The notes: generated from the letters alone by a model not told the origin. Shown: positions 42,200-50,883, counted from the stretch's first letter. The stretch: 64,000 nt of DNA from Clostridia bacterium (GCA_017536205.1 JAFXHX010000004.1:62001-126000); one strand, 5' to 3'. Numbers and translations are program-made.

Positions 42200-42973
42200 A
42201 TGCACGAAATATTAAATAAAAAAGGCTTTATTTGCGATATGGACGGTGTAATATACCACGGCAACGAAATACTTCCCGGGGTTAAAGACTTCGTAAATTG
42301 GCTTATTGAAAACGATAAAAAGTTTATATTTTTAACTAATAGCCCCGAAAGAACTCCACACGAACTTTCAATGAAACTTGAGCGAATGGGGCTTGAAGTT
42401 TCCGCCGAACACTTCTATACTAGCGCAATGGCAACGGCAGAGTTTTTAAGCGCACAAAACCCCGATTGCACGGCGTACGTTATAGGCGAAGCGGCGCTTA
42501 CCAAGGCTATGTACGATAAAAAGATTTATATGAACGATATAAATCCCGATTACGTCGTTTTAGGCGAAACTAGAACTTATAACTTTGAAAAACTTGAAAA
42601 GGCAATCGACCTTGTTAGAAAGGGTGCAAAACTCATAGGCGCTAACCCCGATACCGTTGGCGTTACCGAAAAGGGAATTATGCCTGCAACGGGCGCACTT
42701 ATATCGCCCATTGAAATATCTACGGGCAAAAAGGCTTACTTCGTTGGAAAGCCAAACCCCTTAATTATTCGCCACGCTTTAAATCAAATAAATCTTCACA
42801 GCGCAGATATAGCCTTTATCGGCGATAGAATGGACACCGATATTATAGCGGGCATCGAATCTAATATCGACACTGTTTTAGTGCTCACGGGCGTTACCGC
42901 TAAAGAAGATATTCAAAACTTCCCCTACAAGCCTAAATACGTAGTAAACGGCGTTGGCGACCTTTTGAAATAA
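42200..42973 (+). CDS. HAD-IIA phosphatase (NagD family)
   Basis: The 257-residue HAD hydrolase has motif I ICDMDGVIYHG (Asp13, Asp15), motif II FLTNSPERTP, cap domain, FVGKPNPLIIRHA, and motif IV IGDRMDTDIIAGI. The GDRMDTD and TNSP patterns are typical of NagD/UmpH. It would act on a nucleotide or sugar phosphate. Last gene of the rhaB-like operon; paralogous to the gene at 28235-29047. Confidence 0.85.
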   Translation: MHEILNKKGFICDMDGVIYHGNEILPGVKDFVNWLIENDKKFIFLTNSPERTPHELSMKLERMGLEVSAEHFYTSAMATAEFLSAQNPDCTAYVIGEAALTKAMYDKKIYMNDINPDYVVLGETRTYNFEKLEKAIDLVRKGAKLIGANPDTVGVTEKGIMPATGALISPIEISTGKKAYFVGKPNPLIIRHALNQINLHSADIAFIGDRMDTDIIAGIESNIDTVLVLTGVTAKEDIQNFPYKPKYVVNGVGDLLK

Positions 42974-42978
42974 TAAAA

Positions 42979-43000
42979 AACCCACTCTTAAGAGTGGGTT
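42979..43000. terminator. bidirectional terminator
   Basis: AACCCACTC / GAGTGGGTT with loop TTAA, flanked by A-run and T-run, between convergent genes. Confidence 0.9.
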
Positions 43001-43006
43001 AATTTT

Positions 43007-44038
43007 TTATTCGTAACTTTTTGCTTTACTGGTTAAAATATCAACTGCGTCAACGGCGGTTGCTTTAAGGTTTTGCGAAAGTTCAAAGCGCGCTGCAACT
43101 TTTTCTATAAGATATTTTGCGTTGCGCATTGCACGGTCTGATTTTATTCGTAAAAATACGGGAACGCTTGCGTAAGCCTTTTTGTCGCCTGCATATTTGC
43201 ATTTAAGCCTTGATTCAACCGTTTCAAAGTCAAGGTTAAGGTAAAGTTTTAACGATTTTTGCGAAACGCCAAGTTTGAAAAGTTGAGTTCTTCCCATATT
43301 AAAACTGTCAAAGTCGTTAGAAACTCTCGACTTAACTTTTTTAAAGGTAAGAATATAGTTTTTAAGTTCTTGATAACGCTCTATAATAATAGGGTCGCTA
43401 TCGAGCATTTTTCTAGCAAAGTTACGCTCGATATAAACGGGCTTAACGGTATCGAACAAGGTTGCTTCTTCAACGCCACCAAGGCTAGAAAGGTCGTCGG
43501 GAATTGCGCTTTCACCACCCAAATCTTCAAGGGGAACTTCTTCTGCTTGGGGAGTAAACAATACTTCTTCGCTAACTGCTTCGCTACTAGAAGGCTCTGC
43601 AAAGTTAATATTTTCTTCAACCACTTCAAAGTTAGAAGTTTCTTCGGGCTCGGTAAATAGTACTTCTTCGCTAACGTCGTCTTTAGTAGGCTCAGAAAAG
43701 TTAATGTTTTCTTCAACCACTTCGTAACTAGAAAGTTCTTCAACGTGATTAGAAGTATTAGCGCCACCAAAAAGCGTTTCTTCTTCAATATCGCTTGATA
43801 AAGGCGCATCTTCATGCGCGTTAAATAAAGGCTCTAACTCGCTTTCTTTAAAAACCACGTCATAGCCAACGTCTTTAGTGGGTTCTAAAAAGTCAAGTTC
43901 TTCGGCGGGGCTGTTTTTAAAAAGAACTTCTTCGTTAACGTCGGAACTTACGTCGTCGTCAAACGAAAACTCTTCAACAAGGTCGTTTTTCACTTCTTTT
44001 TTAAAGAGCACGTCTTCGTGCATATCGTTAAAATTCAT
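43007..44038 (-). CDS. acidic repeat protein with a domain shared with the 32976-35273 product
   Basis: The 343-residue protein has no signal or membrane segment. Residues 1-195 are strongly acidic and carry a short motif repeated about seven times: EEVLF, EETLF, DVVF, EATLF, often followed by TEPEE or similar. Residues about 198-325 form the soluble domain seen in the large membrane protein: IERYQELKNYILTFKKVKSR, SLKLYLNLDFETV and VPVFLRIKSDRAMRNAKYLI align with the corresponding stretches there. Function unknown; the repeated motif may be a docking site. AAGGAAA precedes the ATG. Confidence 0.7.
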   Translation of the reverse strand: MNFNDMHEDVLFKKEVKNDLVEEFSFDDDVSSDVNEEVLFKNSPAEELDFLEPTKDVGYDVVFKESELEPLFNAHEDAPLSSDIEEETLFGGANTSNHVEELSSYEVVEENINFSEPTKDDVSEEVLFTEPEETSNFEVVEENINFAEPSSSEAVSEEVLFTPQAEEVPLEDLGGESAIPDDLSSLGGVEEATLFDTVKPVYIERNFARKMLDSDPIIIERYQELKNYILTFKKVKSRVSNDFDSFNMGRTQLFKLGVSQKSLKLYLNLDFETVESRLKCKYAGDKKAYASVPVFLRIKSDRAMRNAKYLIEKVAARFELSQNLKATAVDAVDILTSKAKSYE

Positions 44039-44064
44039 TATGTTTTTTCCTTGCGTTTTTTTTA

Positions 44065-44093
44065 AGTATATACTAAAACTTCACATTTTACAA
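44065..44093 (-). promoter_or_regulatory. promoter of the acidic repeat protein gene
   Basis: Minus strand TTGTAA (44093-44088), 17-bp spacer, TATACT (44070-44065). Confidence 0.55.
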
Positions 44094-44181
44094 GCGTTTT
44101 TTAATAATTTAAGTGTATAAGGCGATTTTGTGTAAAAAAATATTAAAAAAACTAATAGAATAGTTTAAAATACGCTTTACT

Positions 44182-44203
44182 TTTTACTCTTTAAAGAGTA
44201 AAA
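44182..44203. promoter_or_regulatory. 22-bp perfect palindrome upstream of the antiporter gene
   Basis: TTTTACTCTTT / AAAGAGTAAAA with no spacer, 34 bp before the antiporter start. A continuous dyad without a loop favours a protein-binding operator over an RNA hairpin. No strong promoter is obvious beside it. Confidence 0.5.
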
Positions 44204-44236
44204 TCTATTTTGGTAAAATTATTAAGAAGGTTAGTT

Positions 44237-45487
44237 ATGACTGTCACTTTATATACTATATTTTCAATAGCGGTAATTTTGTTCCTTACAAAGATTTTCG
44301 GGCTTACTATGCGCAAGTGGGGGCTTCCTAGCGTTTTAGGCTGTATAATAGCAGGCTTTTTGCTAGGTCCTGCGCTTTGGGAAGGTGTTATTCCCGAAAA
44401 CGGCATTTTCCCGCTTGACGGTGGCGTTATAAAAACGTTTGCCGAAATAGGCGTTTTACTAGTTTTGTTCTCGGCTGGCCTTGAAACTAATTTAGGCGAA
44501 CTTAAAAAAATGGGAGTAAAGGCAACGCTTATTGCGCTTGGCGGTGTGCTCGTTCCCTTAATTTTAGGAACGGTAGTCGGCTTTATATTTATATACCCCA
44601 CCACTAAAAACGTGTTTACTGCAATATTTTTAGGCGTAATAATGTGCGCAACTAGCGTAGGCATTACCGTTGAAACGCTTAAAGAACTTGGCAAACTCAA
44701 AACCGAAGTGGGAACTATTATCGTTTCCGCCGCCATTATCGACGACGTTATAGGTATTATAATTTTAACGGTGTTTATGAGCGTTGCAGGCTCTGGTGAC
44801 GGAATATCTTCACCCATTCTTTCGCTTATTAACCCTAGTGGAAACGCAGTAATTTCAGTGCTTTGGATGCTAGTTTACTTCGTTTTAGCGGTAGTTGGTG
44901 GAATAGGAATATCAAAACTATTTAACCACGTAGTTAAAAAACACCCAGATACTCATAGGCTTCCCATTTACTCGCTCGTCGTTTGCTTTATCTATTCAGT
45001 AGTTGCAGAAGTCGTTTTCGGCGTTGCCGATATAACGGGTGCGTATATAGCGGGCGTAGTTTTATCAACAAATCACCGTGCGGCAGAGTACGTTGATAGA
45101 AAAGTTGCCGTTCCGTCTTATATGCTTTTTGGGCCTATATTCTTTGCTCACATAGGTATGCAAATAAGTTTTACGGGCTTCACGCTCGACGTAATTTGGT
45201 TAATGCTTGCTTTCGTGATAGTTGCAATCGCATCTAAAATTATAGGTTGCTCGGTAACTTCAAAAATGCTTGGGTACGATAATAAAGATAGTTTGCGCAT
45301 AGGAATAGGTATGATAGCAAGGGGCGAAGTTGCGCTCGTAGTTGCCCAAAAAGGAATATCTGCTGGGCTTATGGATGGGTCGCAGTTAACTATCGTAGTT
45401 ATGCTGGTTTTAGTTAGTTCAGTGCTTGCGCCCATACTTCTTAAATGGCTTTACAAAGAAAAAACCGAAAACAAAAAAGTGGCTTAA
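44237..45487 (+). CDS. CPA2-family cation:proton antiporter (Kef/NapA type)
   Basis: The product has 416 residues from the ATG at 44237 behind AGAAGG; an in-frame upstream ATG at 44210 overlaps the presumed leader. About 12-13 membrane spans. KWGLPSVLGCIIAGFLLGPA and VSAAIIDDVIGIIILTVFMS (the DD-like ion-binding pair of helix 5) mark the CPA2 family, and GMIARGEVALVVAQKGISAG is the conserved C-terminal helix. It lacks the TrkA-N domain of KefB/C, so Na+/H+ exchange is likelier than glutathione-gated K+ efflux. Confidence 0.85.
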   Translation: MTVTLYTIFSIAVILFLTKIFGLTMRKWGLPSVLGCIIAGFLLGPALWEGVIPENGIFPLDGGVIKTFAEIGVLLVLFSAGLETNLGELKKMGVKATLIALGGVLVPLILGTVVGFIFIYPTTKNVFTAIFLGVIMCATSVGITVETLKELGKLKTEVGTIIVSAAIIDDVIGIIILTVFMSVAGSGDGISSPILSLINPSGNAVISVLWMLVYFVLAVVGGIGISKLFNHVVKKHPDTHRLPIYSLVVCFIYSVVAEVVFGVADITGAYIAGVVLSTNHRAAEYVDRKVAVPSYMLFGPIFFAHIGMQISFTGFTLDVIWLMLAFVIVAIASKIIGCSVTSKMLGYDNKDSLRIGIGMIARGEVALVVAQKGISAGLMDGSQLTIVVMLVLVSSVLAPILLKWLYKEKTENKKVA

Positions 45488-45498
45488 CGCCACTTTTT
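45474..45498. terminator. bidirectional terminator
   Basis: AAAAAGTGGC / GCCACTTTTT with a 5-nt loop, overlapping the last codons of the antiporter gene and serving the convergent unit too. Confidence 0.8.
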
Positions 45499-46219
45499 AT
45501 TTTTTGAAAAAGTTTTTAATTTTATTAAACGCCGTTACTACTAGGCAATCTTTTTTATACTTAACAATATCAAACACAAGTAAAAATACCGTGTAAACTG
45601 CAATAAATATAAGCCCTAAATAAAACCAGTTAAAAGGCGTTCCCGCAATAAGGGGCGAGTTAATGCTCATTGACTCACGGTTTAAAATCTTAACGTTATA
45701 AAGGCCGTAAGTAACTAGCGCAAAATAGCCAAGTGGCCAAGCGTGCCATTTTTTAAGGTTTGGCGTAACGTAGCCTAAAACGAATATTAAAAGCGCTAAA
45801 TAAAACGAAAGTGAGTGGTGAATAAGGCTAGTTATAGTTGCCGAATAAAACACCGTTGGGCCTTGACCTATATATACGGGATACACCGTAGAAATAAGCC
45901 CCGTTAATAGCCCCGTGTAAGTAATAAAGTGAAGTGGCGCGCTATCTTTCTTACATACTATTGCTAAAAAGCCAAACACCATACTTACCGTTCCACAAAG
46001 CGAAGCGGGCATAAACGGCTCGCCTTTCCAGCAAATAGTGCAAAAGTATCTGTTTAAAAGTATTGAAAACAGTAAAAGCGCTCCACTAACTTTAACTGCA
46101 ATAGTTTTTGCCTTTTCGCTTTTACAAAATAGTTTTATTAAAACTATTGCAAGCGCAGTTATAACAAATGAAACTATCATATAAATTATGTGTTCCGTGC
46201 CAAAAACTTTAGGTGCCAT
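45497..46219 (-). CDS. YwaF-like integral membrane protein (second pair)
   Basis: The 240-residue protein has about seven spans. APLHFITYTGLLTGLISTVY and TSLIHHSLSFYLALLIFVLG carry membrane-buried histidines as in YwaF/TIGR02206 proteins. It begins one base after the stop of the upstream paralog. The pair mirrors the 9217-10793 pair in size, order and strand. Basic C-terminus (NKIKNFFKK). Confidence 0.65.
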   Translation of the reverse strand: MAPKVFGTEHIIYMIVSFVITALAIVLIKLFCKSEKAKTIAVKVSGALLLFSILLNRYFCTICWKGEPFMPASLCGTVSMVFGFLAIVCKKDSAPLHFITYTGLLTGLISTVYPVYIGQGPTVFYSATITSLIHHSLSFYLALLIFVLGYVTPNLKKWHAWPLGYFALVTYGLYNVKILNRESMSINSPLIAGTPFNWFYLGLIFIAVYTVFLLVFDIVKYKKDCLVVTAFNKIKNFFKK

Positions 46220-46220
46220 A

Positions 46221-46958
46221 TCATTTGTCTCCTTTTATTTTTTTATATATAAAGGTATAAGCAAAAAGCACTAAAACTGCTATTAAAATTATACCAGAAA
46301 ATAAAACCACGTCGTATAAAACTTGCCCGCACGTTAACCTGATATTATCTAAAAAAGGAATCTCAGGCGCACTCAAAATCTTTATGTAGTTAGATTTAAG
46401 CGTAAACGCTGCGGGAATACCGTAACTAGCATAAAACAAAACGCAAAAAATAAGCGAAAAAGCGTCTTTATACCGTGGGGTGTAGTCTTGCAAAAATATT
46501 GAAAAAACGCCGTAAGCAACTACAACGAAGTGAAACGCAAAGGTGTGAAAACTCGTAAACACTAAAAGGTTTTGCGTTGCGTTTCCTATCATAGAGCGTG
46601 GGTGAATAAGTATTAAGGCAAACACAAGTAGCGAAAACACGGTGGCGGGCGCTTTTATAAACCTTGCAACCTTGTTTGGCAAAAATTGCGCTAGTGGTAA
46701 CATTATTAAAATAAGCGTGCAAAAGTGAAAGGGTAGTGCGTAGGTAATATAACTATCTGCAATAAAAATAAAATAAATCTGCTTTGCAATTTCAAGCAAA
46801 ACCCCCGTTACCGCCAAAATGCGTAGCGGTAGTTTTTTTAAGCCTTCGCTTTTGTTTTTAAGTATAATTCTTAACAAAACCGCTAATATAAAAACCGTGG
46901 CTATGCCGATAGGCAAGGCTACTTTGTCAGTTGCGCTCCAAGTAAACATAATTTTCAC
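46221..46958 (-). CDS. YwaF-like integral membrane protein (second pair, first gene)
   Basis: The 245-residue protein has about seven spans. YALPFHFCTLILIMLPLAQF is the family signature with His and Cys. SFHTFAFHFVVVAYGVFSIF has two more histidines, and the C-terminus is basic (YKKIKGDK). TAGGTGAA before the ATG is a modest ribosome binding site. Function unknown; see the related pair near 10 kb. Confidence 0.68.
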   Translation of the reverse strand: MKIMFTWSATDKVALPIGIATVFILAVLLRIILKNKSEGLKKLPLRILAVTGVLLEIAKQIYFIFIADSYITYALPFHFCTLILIMLPLAQFLPNKVARFIKAPATVFSLLVFALILIHPRSMIGNATQNLLVFTSFHTFAFHFVVVAYGVFSIFLQDYTPRYKDAFSLIFCVLFYASYGIPAAFTLKSNYIKILSAPEIPFLDNIRLTCGQVLYDVVLFSGIILIAVLVLFAYTFIYKKIKGDK

Positions 46959-47013
46959 CTAAAACTAGTATAAACCTTTAATTCTAAAATATCAATATTT
47001 TGTCGAAAAAAAT

Positions 47014-47037
47014 AAAAAAGTGGCAGTTTGCCACTTT
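47014..47037 (-). terminator. terminator of the YqeY-Mrp unit
   Basis: On the minus strand AAAGTGGCA / TGCCACTTT with a 3-nt loop followed by T residues (plus-strand A-run). Confidence 0.75.
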
Positions 47038-47040
47038 ATT

Positions 47041-47466
47041 TTAGTTAAACGATTTAGCAATAGCGTTTACAAGGCGCATATCTGCTTTACCTTGATAGTT
47101 TTGCTTAAAGTACTTCATAATAAACGGAAGAGTTTTATCTTCAAGCCCTTCGATAATCGCTTTAATTTCTTCTTCGCTTAAAAGTTTAGGAAGATATTTT
47201 TTAATAACTTCAATTTGATTAGTTAAACTTAAAACGTTTTCTTCTCTGCCTGCTTTTATAAAGCCTTCGCGTTCTTCGCAAAGTTCTTTTTCGGCTTTTT
47301 GAAGTAAAGTGTCGATATCGGCTTCGGTAACTTCTTCGCCAACCGAACGCTTTTCAATGGTGAGCGCCATAGTTTTAGTTATAATTACGTTAAGTGCAGA
47401 AACGGCGTCTTTGTCCTTTCTTTTCATTGCTTCTATTTTTTCTTTTTTAAAGTTTTCAAGCGTCAT
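47041..47466 (-). CDS. yqeY: GatB/YqeY domain protein
   Basis: The 141-residue protein matches the YqeY family: opening TLENFKKEKIEAMKRKDK, a middle EREGFIKAGREENVLSLTNQ and YLPKLLSEEEIKAII. The C-terminal helical bundle (KYFKQNYQGKADMRLVNAIA) resembles the tail of GatB. It may bind tRNA; the precise role is unknown. It starts two bases after the Mrp-like gene. Confidence 0.9.
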   Translation of the reverse strand: MTLENFKKEKIEAMKRKDKDAVSALNVIITKTMALTIEKRSVGEEVTEADIDTLLQKAEKELCEEREGFIKAGREENVLSLTNQIEVIKKYLPKLLSEEEIKAIIEGLEDKTLPFIMKYFKQNYQGKADMRLVNAIAKSFN

Positions 47467-47467
47467 T

Positions 47468-48286
47468 TTAATTCTCCATAATTTTATTTATTGCGCTAGT
47501 TATGCTTTCGGTGTTTGCGCTTTCAATATCGCCGTTGTCAACCAAAGTTCTAACTTCTTCGCTAATTGCAAGTTCTAAAAGTTTTTCGGTGCCGTATTTT
47601 TTAGCAACTTCGTCGGTTTTACCCTTGCCAAAAACGTATAACTTCTTTCCGCAATCGGGGCAAACGTAATAACTCATATTTTCAACTATGCCAAGCACTT
47701 TAACGTTCATAAGTTCAGCCATTTTCACCGATTTTTCTACTATTAGCGAAACAAGGTCTTGCGGGGTGGTTACAACCACTATACCGTCAACTTTAAGGCT
47801 TTGAAAAACGGTTAAGGGAACGTCGCCCGTTCCAGGGGGCATATCTATAAACAAAACGTCTAGTTCGCCCCACAAAACGTCGGTAAAAAACTGCTTAACA
47901 ACGCCCGATATTACGGGGCCACGCCAAACTACGGGTTGGGTAGGGTCTTCTAAAAGCAAGTTTATGCTCATTATTTTTATGCCAGACTTCGTTTGAACGG
48001 GAATAAGCCCTTCTTCGCTACCTTGCGCCCTGTCGTTTTCAGTAAGCCCGAACGACTTGGGAATAGAAGGCCCCGTAACGTCTGCGTCTAAAACGCCAAC
48101 TTTAAGCCCTTGCTTTCTTGCCTCGACGGCAAGAAGTGTGGTAACAAGCGATTTACCCACGCCACCTTTACCACTCGTAACGGCAATAATTTTTTTAATT
48201 GAAGTACCGTCTTTGGGTTTAACGGTAAAATCTCTATCTTTGCACGACGAATCGCTACAAGACGAGCAGTTGTGATTACAAGCCAT
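47468..48286 (-). CDS. Mrp/NBP35-family FeS cluster carrier ATPase
   Basis: The product has 272 residues from the ATG at 48286; an ATG five codons earlier contains the GGAGAG ribosome binding site itself and is unlikely. An N-terminal cysteine cluster CNHNCSSCSDSSC (as in Nbp35) precedes the deviant Walker A SGKGGVGKS (38-46). MPPGTGDVPLT is the Switch/Walker B region, and YVCPDCGK provides the CxxC that holds a bridging 4Fe-4S cluster. It delivers clusters to apoproteins. Confidence 0.9.
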   Translation of the reverse strand: MACNHNCSSCSDSSCKDRDFTVKPKDGTSIKKIIAVTSGKGGVGKSLVTTLLAVEARKQGLKVGVLDADVTGPSIPKSFGLTENDRAQGSEEGLIPVQTKSGIKIMSINLLLEDPTQPVVWRGPVISGVVKQFFTDVLWGELDVLFIDMPPGTGDVPLTVFQSLKVDGIVVVTTPQDLVSLIVEKSVKMAELMNVKVLGIVENMSYYVCPDCGKKLYVFGKGKTDEVAKKYGTEKLLELAISEEVRTLVDNGDIESANTESITSAINKIMEN

Positions 48287-48391
48287 ACTCTCTCCTTTCA
48301 AAAGGTGATAACAACAATAATTTTATACCTTAAACAAAAATATGTAAAGTGTTTTAGTTTGAATAAATATTTTATTTTTAGCCCTTCGCCC

Positions 48392-48420
48392 TTGCTTTAA
48401 AGTTTATAGTGTGGTAAAAT
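48392..48420 (+). promoter_or_regulatory. promoter of the DUF1846 gene
   Basis: TTGCTT (48392-48397), 17-bp spacer, TAAAAT (48415-48420). Confidence 0.6.
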
Positions 48421-48448
48421 AGAATAAGTTTTTAAAGGAGTTACGCAT

Positions 48449-49933
48449 ATGACGAAAATCGGGTTTGACAGTGAGAAGTATTTATTTATGCAATCTCAAA
48501 AGATTACCGAGCGAATTAACGAATTCGGCGGTAAACTTTACCTTGAATTCGGCGGTAAACTTTTCGACGATAATCACGCTGCAAGAGTTCTTCCGGGTTT
48601 TGAGCCAGATAGCAAGATTAAAATGCTTTCTAAACTTAAAGATAAAGCCGAAATAGTTATCGTTATCAACTCTGTTGACATACAAAAGAACAAAGTTCGC
48701 GCCGACCTCGGCATTACTTACGACCAAGACGTTATTAGGCTTATAGGCATTTTTAGAAGTTACGGTTTATACGTTGGTAGCGTAGTTCTTTCACGTTTCG
48801 ATAAATCTAACGAACCTGCCGTTATGTTCAAAAAACGCCTTGAAAAGTTGGGGCTTAAAGTTTATCGCCACCAAGTAATTCAGGGCTATCCTAACGATTT
48901 AAGGTCAATTATCAGTGAAGACGGGTTTGGTAAAAACGAATATATCGAAACTACTCGCAACCTAGTCGTCGTTACTGCGCCCGGTCCTGGTAGCGGTAAA
49001 ATGGCAACCTGCTTATCAAACATTTATCACGACTTAAAGCGTGGAATAAAGTCGGGTTACGCTAAATACGAAACCTTCCCCGTGTGGAATCTTCCTTTAA
49101 AACACCCCGTTAACGTTGCTTACGAAGCCGCCACTGCCGACCTTAACGACGTTAATATGATAGACCCGTGGCACTTGTCTGCTTACGGCGTTACTACCGT
49201 TAACTATAATCGCGACGTTGAGATTTTCCCCGTTTTAAACGCGCTTTTTGAAAAGATTTTAGGAAAATCGCCCTATAAATCGCCAACCGATATGGGCGTT
49301 AATATGGCAGGCTTTGCAATTTCTAATAACGAAGTGTGCGAAGAAGCCTCTAAACAAGAAATTATTCGCAGGTACTTTAAAGCGCTTGAAAACGAAAGGC
49401 GCAACAACCTTGACCCAGACGAGTCGCAAAAAATCGAGCACTTAATGCGTGGGCTTAACGTTTCGGTAGAAGATAGAAAAGTTTACGTTGAAGCGCTTAA
49501 AAAAGAACAAAAAACGGGCGTTCCTTGCTCGGCTATTGAATTAAGCGACGGAACTATAATAACCGGCAAAACTAGCGAACTTTTCGAAAGCCAAAGCGCA
49601 GTTCTTGTAAACGCCATTAAATATTTAGCAGGCATACCAGACGAGCAAAAACTTTTAATGCCCGAAAGAATAGTTCCTATAACCGAACTTAAAGTTAAAT
49701 ATTTAGATTCAAAAACACCAAGGCTTCATATCGACGAAACCTTAATTGCCTTGTCTTCAAGTTGCGCAAGCAACGTTAGCGCCGAAAAGGCAATAAGTAA
49801 ACTTCCACTGTTAAACGGAGCGCAAATGCACACCACAGTGCTACTTCCGCATATCGACGCCAAAATGGCTAGAAAACTTGGAATAGTGGTAACTTCAAGC
49901 CCCGTTTATGAAGACAAAACTTCAAAACTTTAA
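48449..49933 (+). CDS. DUF1846 family protein
   Basis: The 494-residue protein is the full length of this family. Recognisable segments are IGFDSEKYLFMQSQKITERI at the start, LYLEFGGKLFDDNHAARVLPG, NLVVVTAPGPGSGKMATCLS (P-loop-like), FPVWNLPLKHPVNVAYEAAT and the C-terminal MHTTVLLPHIDAKMARKLGI. Structures exist for the family but the function is unknown; it is cytosolic. AAAGGAG precedes the ATG. Confidence 0.9.
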   Translation: MTKIGFDSEKYLFMQSQKITERINEFGGKLYLEFGGKLFDDNHAARVLPGFEPDSKIKMLSKLKDKAEIVIVINSVDIQKNKVRADLGITYDQDVIRLIGIFRSYGLYVGSVVLSRFDKSNEPAVMFKKRLEKLGLKVYRHQVIQGYPNDLRSIISEDGFGKNEYIETTRNLVVVTAPGPGSGKMATCLSNIYHDLKRGIKSGYAKYETFPVWNLPLKHPVNVAYEAATADLNDVNMIDPWHLSAYGVTTVNYNRDVEIFPVLNALFEKILGKSPYKSPTDMGVNMAGFAISNNEVCEEASKQEIIRRYFKALENERRNNLDPDESQKIEHLMRGLNVSVEDRKVYVEALKKEQKTGVPCSAIELSDGTIITGKTSELFESQSAVLVNAIKYLAGIPDEQKLLMPERIVPITELKVKYLDSKTPRLHIDETLIALSSSCASNVSAEKAISKLPLLNGAQMHTTVLLPHIDAKMARKLGIVVTSSPVYEDKTSKL

Positions 49934-49962
49934 AAAATCCCCCGTAAAAACGGGGGTTTTTT
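49933..49962. terminator. bidirectional terminator after DUF1846
   Basis: CCCCCGT / ACGGGGG with loop AAAA, flanked by A-run and six T. Confidence 0.9.
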
Positions 49963-50401
49963 ATAAGAACTTTTTAAGGCTTTGCTCGTATTCTTCTTCA
50001 AGGTGAATAAGTTCTTTAGCGTATTCTTTAAGTTTTTCGTCGGTTACACAGTGCGATTCGTTTAATATTTTAGTAAGTTCAGTTATGCCCATAACCGTGC
50101 CTTTAATCATAATGGTTGCAACGTGCGAAGTAGTGCCGTCGAACGCCGTGTTCATTTTTATTGCCGACCACATCATAATTTTTTTCATTTTAGAAACGTC
50201 TTTAATCTCGTAGCCTTGCTCGGTCATATACGCCTTAATTTTATCTGAAAAATCACGGTAGCCTTCGTATTGGCGCTCAATTTCTTCTTTAATAATCTTT
50301 TCGTTTATTTGTGGTAAAACGTCGCTAATAGAAAGTAGAGCAACGCTTGCGCCACGGTAAATCTCGTTTGCAAAATCTAAATTGCAGTCTTTTTTGGTCA
50401 T
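49961..50401 (-). CDS. hypothetical all-helical protein
   Basis: The 146-residue cytosolic protein is predicted mostly alpha-helical with no signal or membrane segment. Notable stretches are FANEIYRGASVALLSISDVL, MKKIMMWSAIKMNTAFDGTT and a Glu-rich end HLEEEYEQSLKKFL. I do not recognise the family; the helix-bundle look recalls ferritin-like or phasin-like proteins without their metal ligands. AAAGGAG-type site precedes the ATG. Convergent to DUF1846. Confidence 0.6.
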   Translation of the reverse strand: MTKKDCNLDFANEIYRGASVALLSISDVLPQINEKIIKEEIERQYEGYRDFSDKIKAYMTEQGYEIKDVSKMKKIMMWSAIKMNTAFDGTTSHVATIMIKGTVMGITELTKILNESHCVTDEKLKEYAKELIHLEEEYEQSLKKFL

Positions 50402-50456
50402 AATTATCTCCTTTAACGTAAGTTTGGGCAGTATTTATAAAGATATGTAAAAATAG

Positions 50457-50485
50457 TTGACAAATGTTTTCAAAAATTGTAATAT
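50457..50485 (+). promoter_or_regulatory. promoter of rplU-rpmA
   Basis: TTGACA (50457-50462), 17-bp spacer, TAATAT (50480-50485). Confidence 0.8.
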
Positions 50486-50489
50486 ATTT

Positions 50490-50555
50490 GGGAACCGCTC
50501 GAAAAAGGCACCGGAAGTATGCTAAAGCATCGCCTTTAAATCGGCGAGATTAGAC
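50490..50555 (+). promoter_or_regulatory. L21 leader-like structured 5' UTR
   Basis: The 5' UTR of rplU carries AAGGCACCGGAAG, hairpin ATGCTAAAGCAT and GCCTTTAAATCGGC before AGGAGGT. This resembles the ribosomal protein L21 leader of Firmicutes, through which L21 is thought to autoregulate. The alignment is by eye. Confidence 0.55.
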
Positions 50556-50569
50556 AGGAGGTACCAAGG

Positions 50570-50881
50570 GTGTACGCAATTATTGAAAACGGTAGCAAGC
50601 AGTACAAGGTATCGGTTGGCGATACCGTTAAGTTTGAAAAACTTGATGCCGAAGTTGGTGCGAACGTAGAATTCAACGTGCTTTTCGTATCCGACGGAAA
50701 AAGTGTAAAAGTAGGTAAGGACGCTAGCGCGTTCAAGGCAGTTGGTGAAGTTGTTGAACACAACAAAGCCAAAAAAATCATAGTGTTCAAATACAAAGCG
50801 AAAAAGAACATTAGAAACAAAAAGGGTCACAGACAACCGTTTACGGCTGTTAAGATTACCGATATTTCAAAAGGAGAATAA
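50570..50881 (+). CDS. rplU: 50S ribosomal protein L21
   Basis: The 103-residue protein begins at GTG 50570, 7 bases after [27 protein letters not shown] is the L21 start, and [18 protein letters not shown] the rRNA-binding end. It is part of the large subunit near 23S domain VI and is followed by rpmA after 2 bases. Confidence 0.97.
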   Translation: MYAIIENGSKQYKVSVGDTVKFEKLDAEVGANVEFNVLFVSDGKSVKVGKDASAFKAVGEVVEHNKAKKIIVFKYKAKKNIRNKKGHRQPFTAVKITDISKGE

Positions 50882-50883
50882 TT

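Noticed and set aside
43381..43815. 144-residue frame-shifted reading within the acidic repeat gene
   Set aside because: Lys/Leu-rich translation arises from shifting the Glu-rich repeats; the longer frame has the ribosome binding site.
44191..44817. 208-residue antisense frame over the antiporter gene
   Set aside because: Low-complexity Ser/Thr/Pro/Ile-rich translation typical of the reverse of a membrane protein; no start signal.
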